A DNA stretch of 64,000 nt from CAG-841 sp963656825. GTDB taxonomy: Bacteria; Bacillota; Clostridia; Oscillospirales; CAG-272. The notes under the pieces were generated by a model. The model worked only from the letters and a program-made list of their open reading frames with translations. It made no database searches and was not told the DNA's origin. The position numbers and the translations under genes were made by a program. The stretch spans positions 1 to 64,000 of the forward strand of contig CAVKJG010000003.1 of the NCBI GenBank assembly GCA_963656825.1, given 5' to 3'. Below are positions 26,251 to 34,234 of this stretch, one piece after another (positions within the stretch are counted from its first letter, which is position 1; every line of letters starts with the position of its first letter).

Positions 26251-26269
26251 AGAAAGGAGAAAACATCAA

Positions 26270-28264
26270 ATGCAGAGAATCGGAGTTTTTGTCTGCCATT
26301 GCGGCACCAACATTGCCGGCACGGTAGACGTAAAAGCCGTGGCAGAAGCGCTGAAAAACGAACAGGGCGTTGTTTTCTCCACGGATTATCAGTATATGTG
26401 TTCCCAATCGGGACAAAACATAATAAAGGAAGCAATCGCAGAGCATCACCTGACAGGTATCGTCGTTTGCTCCTGCTCGCCGCGTATGCACGAAGCAACC
26501 TTCCGCAAAACGGCAGCTTCCGCAGGACTCAATCCCTATATGGTTGAGATAGCGAATATCCGCGAGCAATGCTCGTGGGTGCATAAGGACATGCCTATAG
26601 GCACGGAAAAAGCAATAATTCTTGCAAAGGCAGCCGTGGCAAAGGTAAATCTCAACGCTCCGCTCACCCCCGGAGAAAGCCCCGTGACAAAGCGCGCGCT
26701 CGTTATCGGCGGCGGTATCGCCGGCATACAGACGGCGCTTGACATTGCCGACGCAGGCTTCCCCGTCGATATAGTCGAAACAAAGCCGACAATCGGCGGA
26801 AAAATGGCTCAGCTCGACAAAACCTTCCCCACTCTCGACTGCGCGGCATGTATTCTCACACCGAAAATGGTTGACGTGGCTCAAAACGAAAAAATACGCG
26901 TTTTCTCGTATTCCGAGGTGACCGACGTAAAGGGCTTTGTAGGCAATTTTGATGTAACGATAAAACGCAAGGCTCGCTACGTAAAGGAGGATATCTGCAC
27001 CGGCTGCGGACTCTGCACGGAAAAATGTCCGCAGAAAAAAGTCCCGAACGAATTCAATCTCGGAATGGACAACCGTCACGCAATATATATTCCCTTTGCG
27101 CAGGCTGTGCCGAAGGTCGCAACAATCGACCCGAATTACTGCACAATGCTGAAAACAGGCAAATGCGGCGTATGCTCAAAGGTCTGTTCCGCAGGCGCTA
27201 TCGATTACACCGCAAAGGACGAATTCATCGAAGAAAAATACGGCGCTATCGTCGTTGCGACGGGCTTCAATCCCATTTCAATGGAGAAATTCGACGAATT
27301 CGCATATTCGCAGTCAAAGGACGTCATCACCTCGCTTGAGCTTGAACGTCTTATGAACGCCGCAGGTCCTACGGGCGGCACGCTTCTCCGTCCGTCCGAC
27401 GGCAAGCATCCGCACACGATAGTTTTTGTTCAGTGTGTAGGCTCGCGCTGTGCGGCTTGCGCCGAAAAGGGCAAGGAATATTGCTCAAAAATATGCTGTA
27501 TGTACACGGCAAAGCACGCCATGCTCATACGCGACAAATATCCCGACACGGATGTATATGTTTTCTATATAGACGTCCGCACGCCCGGAAAGAACTTCGA
27601 CGAATTCTATCGCCGCGCGGTTGAGGAATACGGAGTTCACTACATAAAGGGTATGGTCGGAAAGGTATGCCCCGACGGCGACAAGCTTAAAGTTCAGGGC
27701 TCGGATCTCATCTACGGAAAACAGATCCATATCGACGCCGACCTCGTCGTTCTTGCGGCGGCTATCGAGCCGGATAAATCCGCAAGACACCTTGCGACGC
27801 TTCTTACGGCAAGCATGGACACAAACGACTTCTTCACGGAGGCGCATCCCAAGCTCCGTCCCGTTGAAAGTCCGACGGCTGGCGTGTTCCTTTCGGGAAC
27901 ATGTCAGGGACCGAAGGATATTCCCGAAACGGTCGCTCAGGCAGGAGCCGCGGCTTCAAAGGTTATCGGACTTCTCTGCAAGGACAAGCTGACGGGTAAC
28001 CCCTGCGTCGCTCACTCGGACGAGATGATGTGCAACGGCTGTTCGACCTGCGAAAAGGTCTGCCCGTACGGTGCGATTTCGTATATCGACAAGGAATTCC
28101 GTATGCCCGACAGAACGACAAAGCTTCGCCGCGTGGCAGTCGTAAACGAGGCTGTATGTCAGGGCTGCGGCGCATGTACGGTCGCCTGTATGTCCGGCGC
28201 AATGGATCTGAAAGGATTTTCAAGCAAACAAATTATGGCGGAGGTTGACGCAATATGCAAGTAA
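26270..28264 (+). CDS. hdrA: Heterodisulfide reductase-type subunit A (bifurcating flavoprotein)
   Basis: A 664-residue FAD protein. HdrA is the flavin-based bifurcation centre in Hdr complexes. The N-terminal domain has FVCHCGTNIAGTVD and CSCSPRMHE. The Rossmann site GGGIAGIQTALDIA (near 146) and the HdrA hallmark LDCAACILTPKM follow. The inserted ferredoxin motif is CTGCGLCTEKCP, and the C-terminal ferredoxin domain has CNGCSTCEKVCPYG and CQGCGACTVACMSG, the likely exit to low-potential ferredoxin. The length is typical of class 1/2 HdrA. It overlaps the mvhD-like gene by 10 bp. Confidence 0.94.
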   Translation: MQRIGVFVCHCGTNIAGTVDVKAVAEALKNEQGVVFSTDYQYMCSQSGQNIIKEAIAEHHLTGIVVCSCSPRMHEATFRKTAASAGLNPYMVEIANIREQCSWVHKDMPIGTEKAIILAKAAVAKVNLNAPLTPGESPVTKRALVIGGGIAGIQTALDIADAGFPVDIVETKPTIGGKMAQLDKTFPTLDCAACILTPKMVDVAQNEKIRVFSYSEVTDVKGFVGNFDVTIKRKARYVKEDICTGCGLCTEKCPQKKVPNEFNLGMDNRHAIYIPFAQAVPKVATIDPNYCTMLKTGKCGVCSKVCSAGAIDYTAKDEFIEEKYGAIVVATGFNPISMEKFDEFAYSQSKDVITSLELERLMNAAGPTGGTLLRPSDGKHPHTIVFVQCVGSRCAACAEKGKEYCSKICCMYTAKHAMLIRDKYPDTDVYVFYIDVRTPGKNFDEFYRRAVEEYGVHYIKGMVGKVCPDGDKLKVQGSDLIYGKQIHIDADLVVLAAAIEPDKSARHLATLLTASMDTNDFFTEAHPKLRPVESPTAGVFLSGTCQGPKDIPETVAQAGAAASKVIGLLCKDKLTGNPCVAHSDEMMCNGCSTCEKVCPYGAISYIDKEFRMPDRTTKLRRVAVVNEAVCQGCGACTVACMSGAMDLKGFSSKQIMAEVDAICK

Positions 28265-28689
28265 ATGAATATAAGCCCCTTATCGTAGCGTTTTGCTGTA
28301 ACTGGTGTTCATATGCCGGCGCAGACCTTGCGGGAAACAACCGATTGAGCTATCCCGCCGACGTAAAGATAATTCGCGTTCCCTGCTCATGCAGAGTAAA
28401 CCCGATGTTCATTCTCCGCGCTTTTCAGAGAGGCGCGGACGGAGTTATAATCTGCGGCTGCCATCCCGGCGATTGCCATTACACCTCCGGAAACTACTAT
28501 ACGCGCAGACGTATGGCTCTGCTTTTCTCGATGCTCGACTATCTCGGCATTGAAAGAGAAAGAACCCGCGTCGAATGGGTATCTGCGGCGGAGGGCGCAA
28601 AATTCGCCGCAACAATGAACGATTTTGCAACAAAAGTCGCCGCGCTCGGCGAAAACAAGAGATTGGAGGACTTAAGATGCAAGAAATAA
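28255..28689 (+). CDS. flxD: MvhD/FlxD-type hydrogenase iron-sulfur subunit
   Basis: A 144-residue 2Fe-2S protein of the MvhD family, which connects HdrA to an electron-donating module. Conserved cysteines: FCCNWCSYAGADLAG at the N-terminus, VPCSCRVNP near residue 43, and CGCHPGDCHY near residue 67. In methanogens the partner is hydrogenase; here no hydrogenase genes follow and FlxC-, FlxB- and FlxA-like genes do, so it is best named FlxD. It overlaps both neighbours (hdrA by 10 bp, flxC by 13 bp). Confidence 0.9.
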   Translation: MQVNEYKPLIVAFCCNWCSYAGADLAGNNRLSYPADVKIIRVPCSCRVNPMFILRAFQRGADGVIICGCHPGDCHYTSGNYYTRRRMALLFSMLDYLGIERERTRVEWVSAAEGAKFAATMNDFATKVAALGENKRLEDLRCKK

Positions 28690-29669
28690 ATCGTGCGGCT
28701 TTGATAAAAAGAGCGTCCGAGCTGCTTTCGGACGGCACTGCTGACAGAGTTCTCGGCTGGAAGGCAGGCGAATTCGACTATGATGTCACTCCTGCGGTTT
28801 TCAACAGCTCCGAGGAGCTTGAAAAAGATTTTGTATGGGGCGATTTCTGCGGCGCAAACTTTTCAAAATATCTCATAAAAGAAACACAGAAGGGCGATGG
28901 AAAGGTGCTTGTTTTTCTCAAGCCCTGCGACACATACAGCTTCAATCAGCTTCTTACCGAGCATCGCTTCGACCGTGAAAAGGTCTATGTCGTGGGTATT
29001 CCTTGCGACGGCATGCTCGACGTTACAAAGATAAAATCGCTTGCCGACGGTATTTCGTCGGTTAAAAGCGAGGGCGACACCGTAAAGATAGAAACCCTTT
29101 ACGACGGTACGATCTCCGGAAAAAGAGCAGAGCTTCTTTCCGACAGATGCGTTCACTGCAAGTCCAAAAAGCACGTTTCCTACGACGAGCTTCTCGGCGA
29201 TGACGGAGACGTTCTCGACAGCGGACGCTTCGACGAGGTTGAAAAAATAGAAAAAATGACACCGGACGAGCGCTTTGCGTTCTGGCAGGGAGAGCTTTCC
29301 CGCTGTATACGCTGCAACGCCTGCCGCGACGTCTGCCCTGCCTGCACCTGCGAAAAGTGCGTTTTCGACAATCCCGATTCGGGCGTTGAAAACAAGGCTG
29401 CGGCAAACTCCTTTGAGGACAGTATGTTCCACATCATCCGCGCGTTCCACGTTGTCGGAAGATGCACGGACTGCGGCGAATGCTCAAGAGTATGTCCTCA
29501 GCACATACCGCTTCATCTTCTCAACCGCAAGTTCATAAAGGATATAGATAATTTTTACGGCGAATATCAGGCAGGAGAAACGGTAGGAAGCCGCGCTCCG
29601 ATAGTGAACTATTCACAGGATGATATAGAGCCGGCAAAAGCTGTGGAAAGAGGTGGCGACAATGCGTAA
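28677..29669 (+). CDS. flxC: FlxC-like 4Fe-4S electron-transfer subunit
   Basis: 330 residues from ATG 28677 (GGAGG site inside flxD). The N-terminal half resembles the FrhB/FdhB family (LVFLKPCDTYSFNQL, VVGIPCDGMLD, CVHCKSKK). The C-terminal half has a dicluster ferredoxin region: CIRCNACRDVCPACTCEKC near residue 210 and CTDCGECSRVCPQHIP near residue 270. In the FlxABCD-HdrABC NADH dehydrogenase of sulfate reducers and fermenters, subunits of this kind relay electrons between FlxA and FlxD. Whether it matches FlxB or FlxC exactly is uncertain. Confidence 0.75.
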   Translation: MQEINRAALIKRASELLSDGTADRVLGWKAGEFDYDVTPAVFNSSEELEKDFVWGDFCGANFSKYLIKETQKGDGKVLVFLKPCDTYSFNQLLTEHRFDREKVYVVGIPCDGMLDVTKIKSLADGISSVKSEGDTVKIETLYDGTISGKRAELLSDRCVHCKSKKHVSYDELLGDDGDVLDSGRFDEVEKIEKMTPDERFAFWQGELSRCIRCNACRDVCPACTCEKCVFDNPDSGVENKAAANSFEDSMFHIIRAFHVVGRCTDCGECSRVCPQHIPLHLLNRKFIKDIDNFYGEYQAGETVGSRAPIVNYSQDDIEPAKAVERGGDNA

Positions 29670-30687
29670 AATATCGCTTGACAAGCTGAATTCGCTTTTC
29701 TCCGCCATAGCGGAAAATGAAACGCTTTATCTGCCCGTCGATACAAAAGCGGGCGCAAGCTATGAAAAATGGCACGACGGCGCAGTCCTTTCGGACGCGC
29801 TCAACACCGTAAGAAGCGCAAAGGATTTCTTCTTTCCGCAGACGGAAAATCTTATGGATTTCAAGGTTGAAGGAAAGAATATTGAAATTATCGATACAAG
29901 AGAGGAATGCGAGGATTTCGTTATTTTCGGAGTGCGCGCATGCGACGTCAAGAGCTTTGAGGTTCTCGACAGAGTTTTCCTTTCCGAGCCTGTTGACAGC
30001 TACTACAAAAACCGTCGCGAGCACGGCGTTATAATGTCGCTCGCCTGCACAAAACCGCACGAAACGTGCTTCTGCGGCACTTTCGGCATAGACGCTTCGT
30101 CGCCTGAAGGCGATATCGTCTGCCACAAGACAGATGACGCCCTCTATATGGACGCAAAGACCGAAAAGGGCGAAGCTCTTCTTTCAAGGCTTTCTGCCGT
30201 TACGGAAGAAACCGACGATAAAGCCGTTGAAGAACAGAAGAAAGTCACAAAGGAGAGACTTGCAAGGCTCCCGCTCGCAAGCCTTTCGGCGGACAGCTTC
30301 GGCGCCGGCAAAACAGAAGAGTTCTTCGGCGCTCCCGAATGGAAGGAGCTTTCTCAGTCATGTCTCGGATGCGGAACATGCACGTTCGTATGCCCCACTT
30401 GTCAGTGCTACGATATAAAGGATTTCAACACAGGTCACGGAGTAAAGCGTTTCCGCTGCTGGGACTCGTGCATGTATTCGGACTTTACAAAAATGTCCGC
30501 AGGTCAGCCGAGACTTACTCAGCTTGAACGCTTCCGTCAGAGATTTATGCATAAACTTGTGTATTATCCCACAAACAACGACGGACTTTTCTCGTGCGTC
30601 GGCTGCGGCAGATGTATTTCAAAATGTCCCATTCAGATGAATATTGTAAAGGTAATGAAAAAGCTGGGAGGAAACAAAAATGATTGA
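29662..30687 (+). CDS. flxB: FlxB-like 4Fe-4S subunit (AsrA/sulfhydrogenase-beta type)
   Basis: 341 residues from ATG 29662 (AGAGGTGG site). It resembles the beta subunit of sulfhydrogenase and AsrA: an N-terminal domain with VIFGVRACDVKSFEVLDR and CGTFG, then two 4Fe-4S motifs, CLGCGTCTFVCPTCQC near residue 235 and CVGCGRCISKCPIQM near residue 315, and the linking segment RCWDSCMYSDF. It overlaps flxC and flxA by 8 bp each. It likely passes electrons from the NADH-oxidising FlxA toward FlxC/FlxD. Confidence 0.78.
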   Translation: MRKISLDKLNSLFSAIAENETLYLPVDTKAGASYEKWHDGAVLSDALNTVRSAKDFFFPQTENLMDFKVEGKNIEIIDTREECEDFVIFGVRACDVKSFEVLDRVFLSEPVDSYYKNRREHGVIMSLACTKPHETCFCGTFGIDASSPEGDIVCHKTDDALYMDAKTEKGEALLSRLSAVTEETDDKAVEEQKKVTKERLARLPLASLSADSFGAGKTEEFFGAPEWKELSQSCLGCGTCTFVCPTCQCYDIKDFNTGHGVKRFRCWDSCMYSDFTKMSAGQPRLTQLERFRQRFMHKLVYYPTNNDGLFSCVGCGRCISKCPIQMNIVKVMKKLGGNKND

Positions 30688-31513
30688 TGTAAAAGAACCT
30701 CTTATCCCCAAAATAGGCGTCGTTACCGATATACGCATAGACACTCCCGACGTAAAGACATTCAGAGTTGTGACACCCGACGGCAAAAAAGCCTTTGAGC
30801 ATAAGCCCGGTCAGTGCGCGATGCTTTCGATTCCCGGCGTGGGAGAAGCGATGTTTTCAATAACCTCCTCGCCGACAAACGAAGAATTTATGGAATTTTC
30901 CATTAAAAAATGCGGCTGCGTCACAAAGTGGCTTCACTCAATGGAGGTAGGTCAGCAGATAACGATAAGAGGACCCTACGGAAGACCCTTCCCCGTGGAT
31001 ACGGAATTTGTCGGTCACGATATGCTCTTTATCGCGGGCGGTATCGGACTTGCTCCGCTCCGCTCGGTAATAAACTACTGCCGTCACTACCGCGACCGCT
31101 ACGGAAAGATAGACATAGTCTACGGATCACGTAGCATGCAGGACCTTGTCGATTACAAAGAAATAATCGACGAATGGGCAAATGACGCCGGCGTGACCGT
31201 TCATCTGACGATCGACCGCGAACAGCCCGAATGGTCGGGACACGTCGGATTTGTGCCGAACTATGTAAAAGAACTCGGATTTTCTCCGGACAAAATTGCT
31301 ATTCTCTGCGGTCCTCCGATAATGATCAAGTTCACCCTTGCGGGACTTACAGAGCTCGGCTTTGAAAAAACCCAGGTCTACACAACGCTTGAGCTTCGTA
31401 TGAAATGCGGAATAGGCAAGTGCGGAAGATGCAACGTCGGAGCAAAATATGTCTGCAAGGACGGACCTGTATTCCGTCTTGACGAGCTTGACGAGCTTCC
31501 GAATGAATATTGA
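30680..31513 (+). CDS. flxA: FlxA-like FAD/NAD(P)H-binding subunit
   Basis: A 277-residue ferredoxin-NADP reductase-fold protein of the AsrB/sulfhydrogenase-gamma type; in Flx-Hdr it is the NADH entry point. FAD-binding KPGQCAMLSIPG and FSITSSP segments (about 40-65), the nucleotide-binding start FIAGGIGLAPLRS near residue 112, CGPPIMIKF near residue 212, and a C-terminal 2Fe-2S site MKCGIGKCGRCNVG ... VCKDGPVF. GGGAGGAAAC precedes ATG 30680. NADH versus NADPH cannot be decided by eye. Confidence 0.85.
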   Translation: MIDVKEPLIPKIGVVTDIRIDTPDVKTFRVVTPDGKKAFEHKPGQCAMLSIPGVGEAMFSITSSPTNEEFMEFSIKKCGCVTKWLHSMEVGQQITIRGPYGRPFPVDTEFVGHDMLFIAGGIGLAPLRSVINYCRHYRDRYGKIDIVYGSRSMQDLVDYKEIIDEWANDAGVTVHLTIDREQPEWSGHVGFVPNYVKELGFSPDKIAILCGPPIMIKFTLAGLTELGFEKTQVYTTLELRMKCGIGKCGRCNVGAKYVCKDGPVFRLDELDELPNEY

Positions 31514-31532
31514 TAAAAAGGAGATATACAGC

Positions 31533-32207
31533 ATGGAAAATATGGTTGATATATATTTGTTCGGCAAGAAATATTCCGTTCCGGACGATCTGACTATAAT
31601 GCGCGCAATGGAATATGCGGGATATCAGCTTGTGCGCGGCTGCGGATGCCGTAACGGCTTCTGCGGAGCGTGCGCGACTATTTACCGCATAAAAGGCGAC
31701 AGAACTCTTCGCACCTGTCTTGCCTGTCAGACGAAGGTTGAAAACAATATGTATATTGCGACTCTTCCCTTCTTCCCGCTCATAAAGCAGGTTTACGACA
31801 TTGAAAAAATAAAGCCCACAGAGCAGATAATGATGCAGCTTTATCCCGAAATATACGCCTGCGTAGGCTGTAACGCCTGCACAAAGGCTTGTCCGCAGGG
31901 ATTAAACGTTATGCAGTACATCGCATACGCTCAGCGCGGCGAATATGAAAAATGCGCCGAAGAATCGTTTGACTGCGTTATGTGCGGAATATGCTCGTCG
32001 CGTTGTCCTGCCGGAATATCTCATCCGCAGGTGGCAATGCTCGCGCGCCGACTGAACGGCAAATATCTCGCGCCGAAGTCCGAGCATCTTGAAAATCGCG
32101 TAAAAGAGATAAAGGACGGCACATTTACGGAGCTTATAGAAGCGCTTATGGGCAAGCCCGTGGAGGAGCTCAAAGAGCTTTACAACAACAGAGATATTGA
32201 AAAATAA
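31533..32207 (+). CDS. Soluble fumarate reductase-type iron-sulfur subunit
   Basis: 224 residues from ATG 31533 (AAGGAGAT site; the reading frame opens further upstream inside flxA but without a start signal). N-terminal plant-type 2Fe-2S domain with CGCRNGFCGAC ... TCLAC (about 33-66), then two clusters, CVGCNACTKACPQG near residue 110 and CVMCGICSSRCPAG near residue 149. This is the SdhB/FrdB arrangement, but the last motif has the full four cysteines of a 4Fe-4S rather than a 3Fe-4S site. No cytochrome b or membrane-anchor gene is near, so electrons probably arrive from HdrBC/Flx. The HdrC-like half recalls TfrB of methanogens. Confidence 0.8.
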   Translation: MENMVDIYLFGKKYSVPDDLTIMRAMEYAGYQLVRGCGCRNGFCGACATIYRIKGDRTLRTCLACQTKVENNMYIATLPFFPLIKQVYDIEKIKPTEQIMMQLYPEIYACVGCNACTKACPQGLNVMQYIAYAQRGEYEKCAEESFDCVMCGICSSRCPAGISHPQVAMLARRLNGKYLAPKSEHLENRVKEIKDGTFTELIEALMGKPVEELKELYNNRDIEK

Positions 32208-32221
32208 GGAGGGCGGAAAGA

Positions 32222-33817
32222 ATGTATTCGGAAAAATTTCAGAAATCGCTTGCTGCCGTAGAAGAGGCAAGAGAAGCAAACATAGCGTATGAACCCGCCC
32301 GTATGACCGCAAAGGAAAAGGATGAGCTGCTTGCGGCATATCATCCCGACTATAAAAAAAGCGAGTTTGCAACGCTTAAAATCGGAGCAAACAAGGGCGA
32401 GGATGTTCCCCACGAGCTTTGCGAAATGCTTCAGGCTCACAGCCGCATTTCAGCCTCCGACGTTGACCTTTCGGACGTAACGTATGACGTTGACGTTCTT
32501 ATAATCGGCGGCGGCGGCGCAGGCGCTTCTGCGGCTATCGAAGCCGATAATGTCGGCGCAAAGACAATGATAGTTACAAAGCTCCGCATAGGCGACGCAA
32601 ACACAATGATGGCTGAGGGCGGAATTCAGGCGGCTGACAAGCCCGGAGATTCTCCTGCCATACATTTTCTTGACGCTTTCGGCGGCGGTCACTTTGCCGC
32701 AAAAAGAGAGCTTCTCGAAAAGCTCGTCTGCGACGCTCCCGAGGCTATTCAGTGGCTCAACAACCTCGGCGTTGAGTTCGACAAGGCTCCCGACGGCACA
32801 ATGATAACGACTCACGGCGGCGGTACGTCGCGCAAGCGTATGCACGCCGCAAAGGACTATTCCGGCGCGGAAATAATGAGAACGCTTCGTGACGAGGTTC
32901 TCAATCGCGGAATACCCGTTGTCGATTTTACCTCGGCAATTGAGCTTATTCTCGACGAAAACGGCAAGGCTGCCGGTGCGGTTCTTATGAATATGGAAAC
33001 AAAAGAGCTTATGGTCGCAAGAGCAAAAACAGTTATCATTGCGACAGGCGGCGCAGGACGTATGCACTATCAGGGCTTCCCCACGTCAAACCATTACGGC
33101 GCGACGGCGGACGGCCTTGTTCTCGGCTACAGAGTCGGCGCAAAGCTGCTCTATGCCGATACGCTTCAGTATCACCCGACGGGCGCGGCGTTTCCTCAGC
33201 AGATATTCGGCGCGCTTGTAACGGAAAAGGTTCGTTCGCTCGGCGCAAAGCTCGTAAACCGCGACGGTAAAGTATTTATGCATCCGCTTGAAACGCGCGA
33301 CGTTGCGGCGGCGTCGATAATAAGAGAATGCTCCGACCGCGACGAAGGCATTGATACCGGCAACGGCAAAGCCGTATGGCTCGATACGCCGATGATTGAA
33401 AAAATCGGCGGAAAGGGCACAATCGAACGCAGAATCCCCGCGATGATGCGTATGTTCGGTAGCTACGGCATCGACATAAGAAAAGAGCCTATCCTCGTTT
33501 ATCCGACGCTCCATTATCAGAACGGCGGACTTGACATTGACGCAAGCGGTATGACGACAAACGTTGAAAACCTCTTCGTCGCAGGCGAGGCTGTCGGCGG
33601 AATTCACGGCAGAAATCGTCTGATGGGCAATTCTCTGCTCGATATAATCGTTTTCGGAAGAAGCGCCGGAAGAAACGCCGCCGAAAAGTCAAAGGACGTA
33701 AAGGTCGGCACGCTCACGCTTGACCATATCGCAAAATTCGACGCGGAGCGCGAGGCGGCAGGTATCGTTACGGACGCCGTTTCACCCAAGCTCCTGCCCG
33801 ATTACAGAAGAAAATAA
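32222..33817 (+). CDS. Fumarate reductase-type flavoprotein subunit (short, TfrA-like)
   Basis: A 531-residue FAD protein of the SdhA/FrdA/NadB superfamily. Extra N-terminal segment of about 88 residues; FAD Rossmann loop GGGGAG at 96-101; active-site HPTG at 318-321, TRDVAAASI near 358, HYQNGG at 431-436, and HGRNRLMGNSLLD at 462-474 with the catalytic Arg. GNSLLDxxVFGR is the fumarate reductase/SDH form rather than the aspartate oxidase form. The FAD-linking His of SdhA (SHT) is replaced (ANT), so flavin is likely non-covalent. The C-terminal helical domain is truncated, as in soluble TfrA. It pairs with the preceding Fe-S subunit (14-bp gap). Confidence 0.82.
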   Translation: MYSEKFQKSLAAVEEAREANIAYEPARMTAKEKDELLAAYHPDYKKSEFATLKIGANKGEDVPHELCEMLQAHSRISASDVDLSDVTYDVDVLIIGGGGAGASAAIEADNVGAKTMIVTKLRIGDANTMMAEGGIQAADKPGDSPAIHFLDAFGGGHFAAKRELLEKLVCDAPEAIQWLNNLGVEFDKAPDGTMITTHGGGTSRKRMHAAKDYSGAEIMRTLRDEVLNRGIPVVDFTSAIELILDENGKAAGAVLMNMETKELMVARAKTVIIATGGAGRMHYQGFPTSNHYGATADGLVLGYRVGAKLLYADTLQYHPTGAAFPQQIFGALVTEKVRSLGAKLVNRDGKVFMHPLETRDVAAASIIRECSDRDEGIDTGNGKAVWLDTPMIEKIGGKGTIERRIPAMMRMFGSYGIDIRKEPILVYPTLHYQNGGLDIDASGMTTNVENLFVAGEAVGGIHGRNRLMGNSLLDIIVFGRSAGRNAAEKSKDVKVGTLTLDHIAKFDAEREAAGIVTDAVSPKLLPDYRRK

Positions 33818-33843
33818 TTTACAAAAAAGGCGGTTAACTCAAA

Positions 33844-34170
33844 ATGAATATTACTGATCTGCTCGAAGCTTTAACTATATTCTGCTTTGGTCTTTCATGG
33901 CCGATATCAATAAGAAAATCGTGGACATCACGCACGGCGAAAGGCAAAAGTCTTTTCTTTGAGATATTCCTTCTCATAGGCTATGCCTGCGGTATTGCAA
34001 GAAAGATAATACAGACAGTCGACGGAAGCTCCGGTTTCCTTTTCTGGCTCAGCTTTTTCTTCTATGTGCTCAACTTCATTGAAATTTCAATCGACGTTGC
34101 GCTCTATTTCAGAAACAAAAAGCTCGACGAAGAAGCCGATCTTCTTGCGGCAGAAAACAAGAAAGCATAA
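33844..34170 (+). CDS. Small PQ-loop/SemiSWEET-like membrane protein
   Basis: A 108-residue protein with about three hydrophobic helices (residues 5-25, 38-58, 68-90) and a charged C-terminus. Helix 1 ends in SWPISIRKSW, reminiscent of the PQ-loop motif of SemiSWEET-type carriers. It is last in the redox operon, 26 bp after the flavoprotein, with AAAGGCGG before ATG 33844. A transporter role for an organic acid is speculative; the fold assignment is moderate and the function unknown. Confidence 0.6.
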   Translation: MNITDLLEALTIFCFGLSWPISIRKSWTSRTAKGKSLFFEIFLLIGYACGIARKIIQTVDGSSGFLFWLSFFFYVLNFIEISIDVALYFRNKKLDEEADLLAAENKKA

Positions 34171-34176
34171 GACAAA

Positions 34177-34215
34177 AAAACTCCGACAGTGTAAACGCTG
34201 TCGGAGTTTTTGTTT
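34177..34215. terminator. Bidirectional terminator ending the redox operon
   Basis: CTCCGACAG (34181-34189) pairs with CTGTCGGAG (34198-34206) around an 8-nt loop, flanked by AAAAAAA and TTTTTGTTTT. It is shared with the convergent PAP2 gene. Confidence 0.9.
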
Positions 34216-34234
34216 TACTTATGAAAATCGTCTT

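Noticed and set aside
32222..33817. L-aspartate oxidase (NadB)
   Set aside because: The GGTSRKR segment is NadB-like, but the GNSLLDxxVFGR motif, partner Fe-S subunit and lack of nadA/nadC nearby fit fumarate reductase better.
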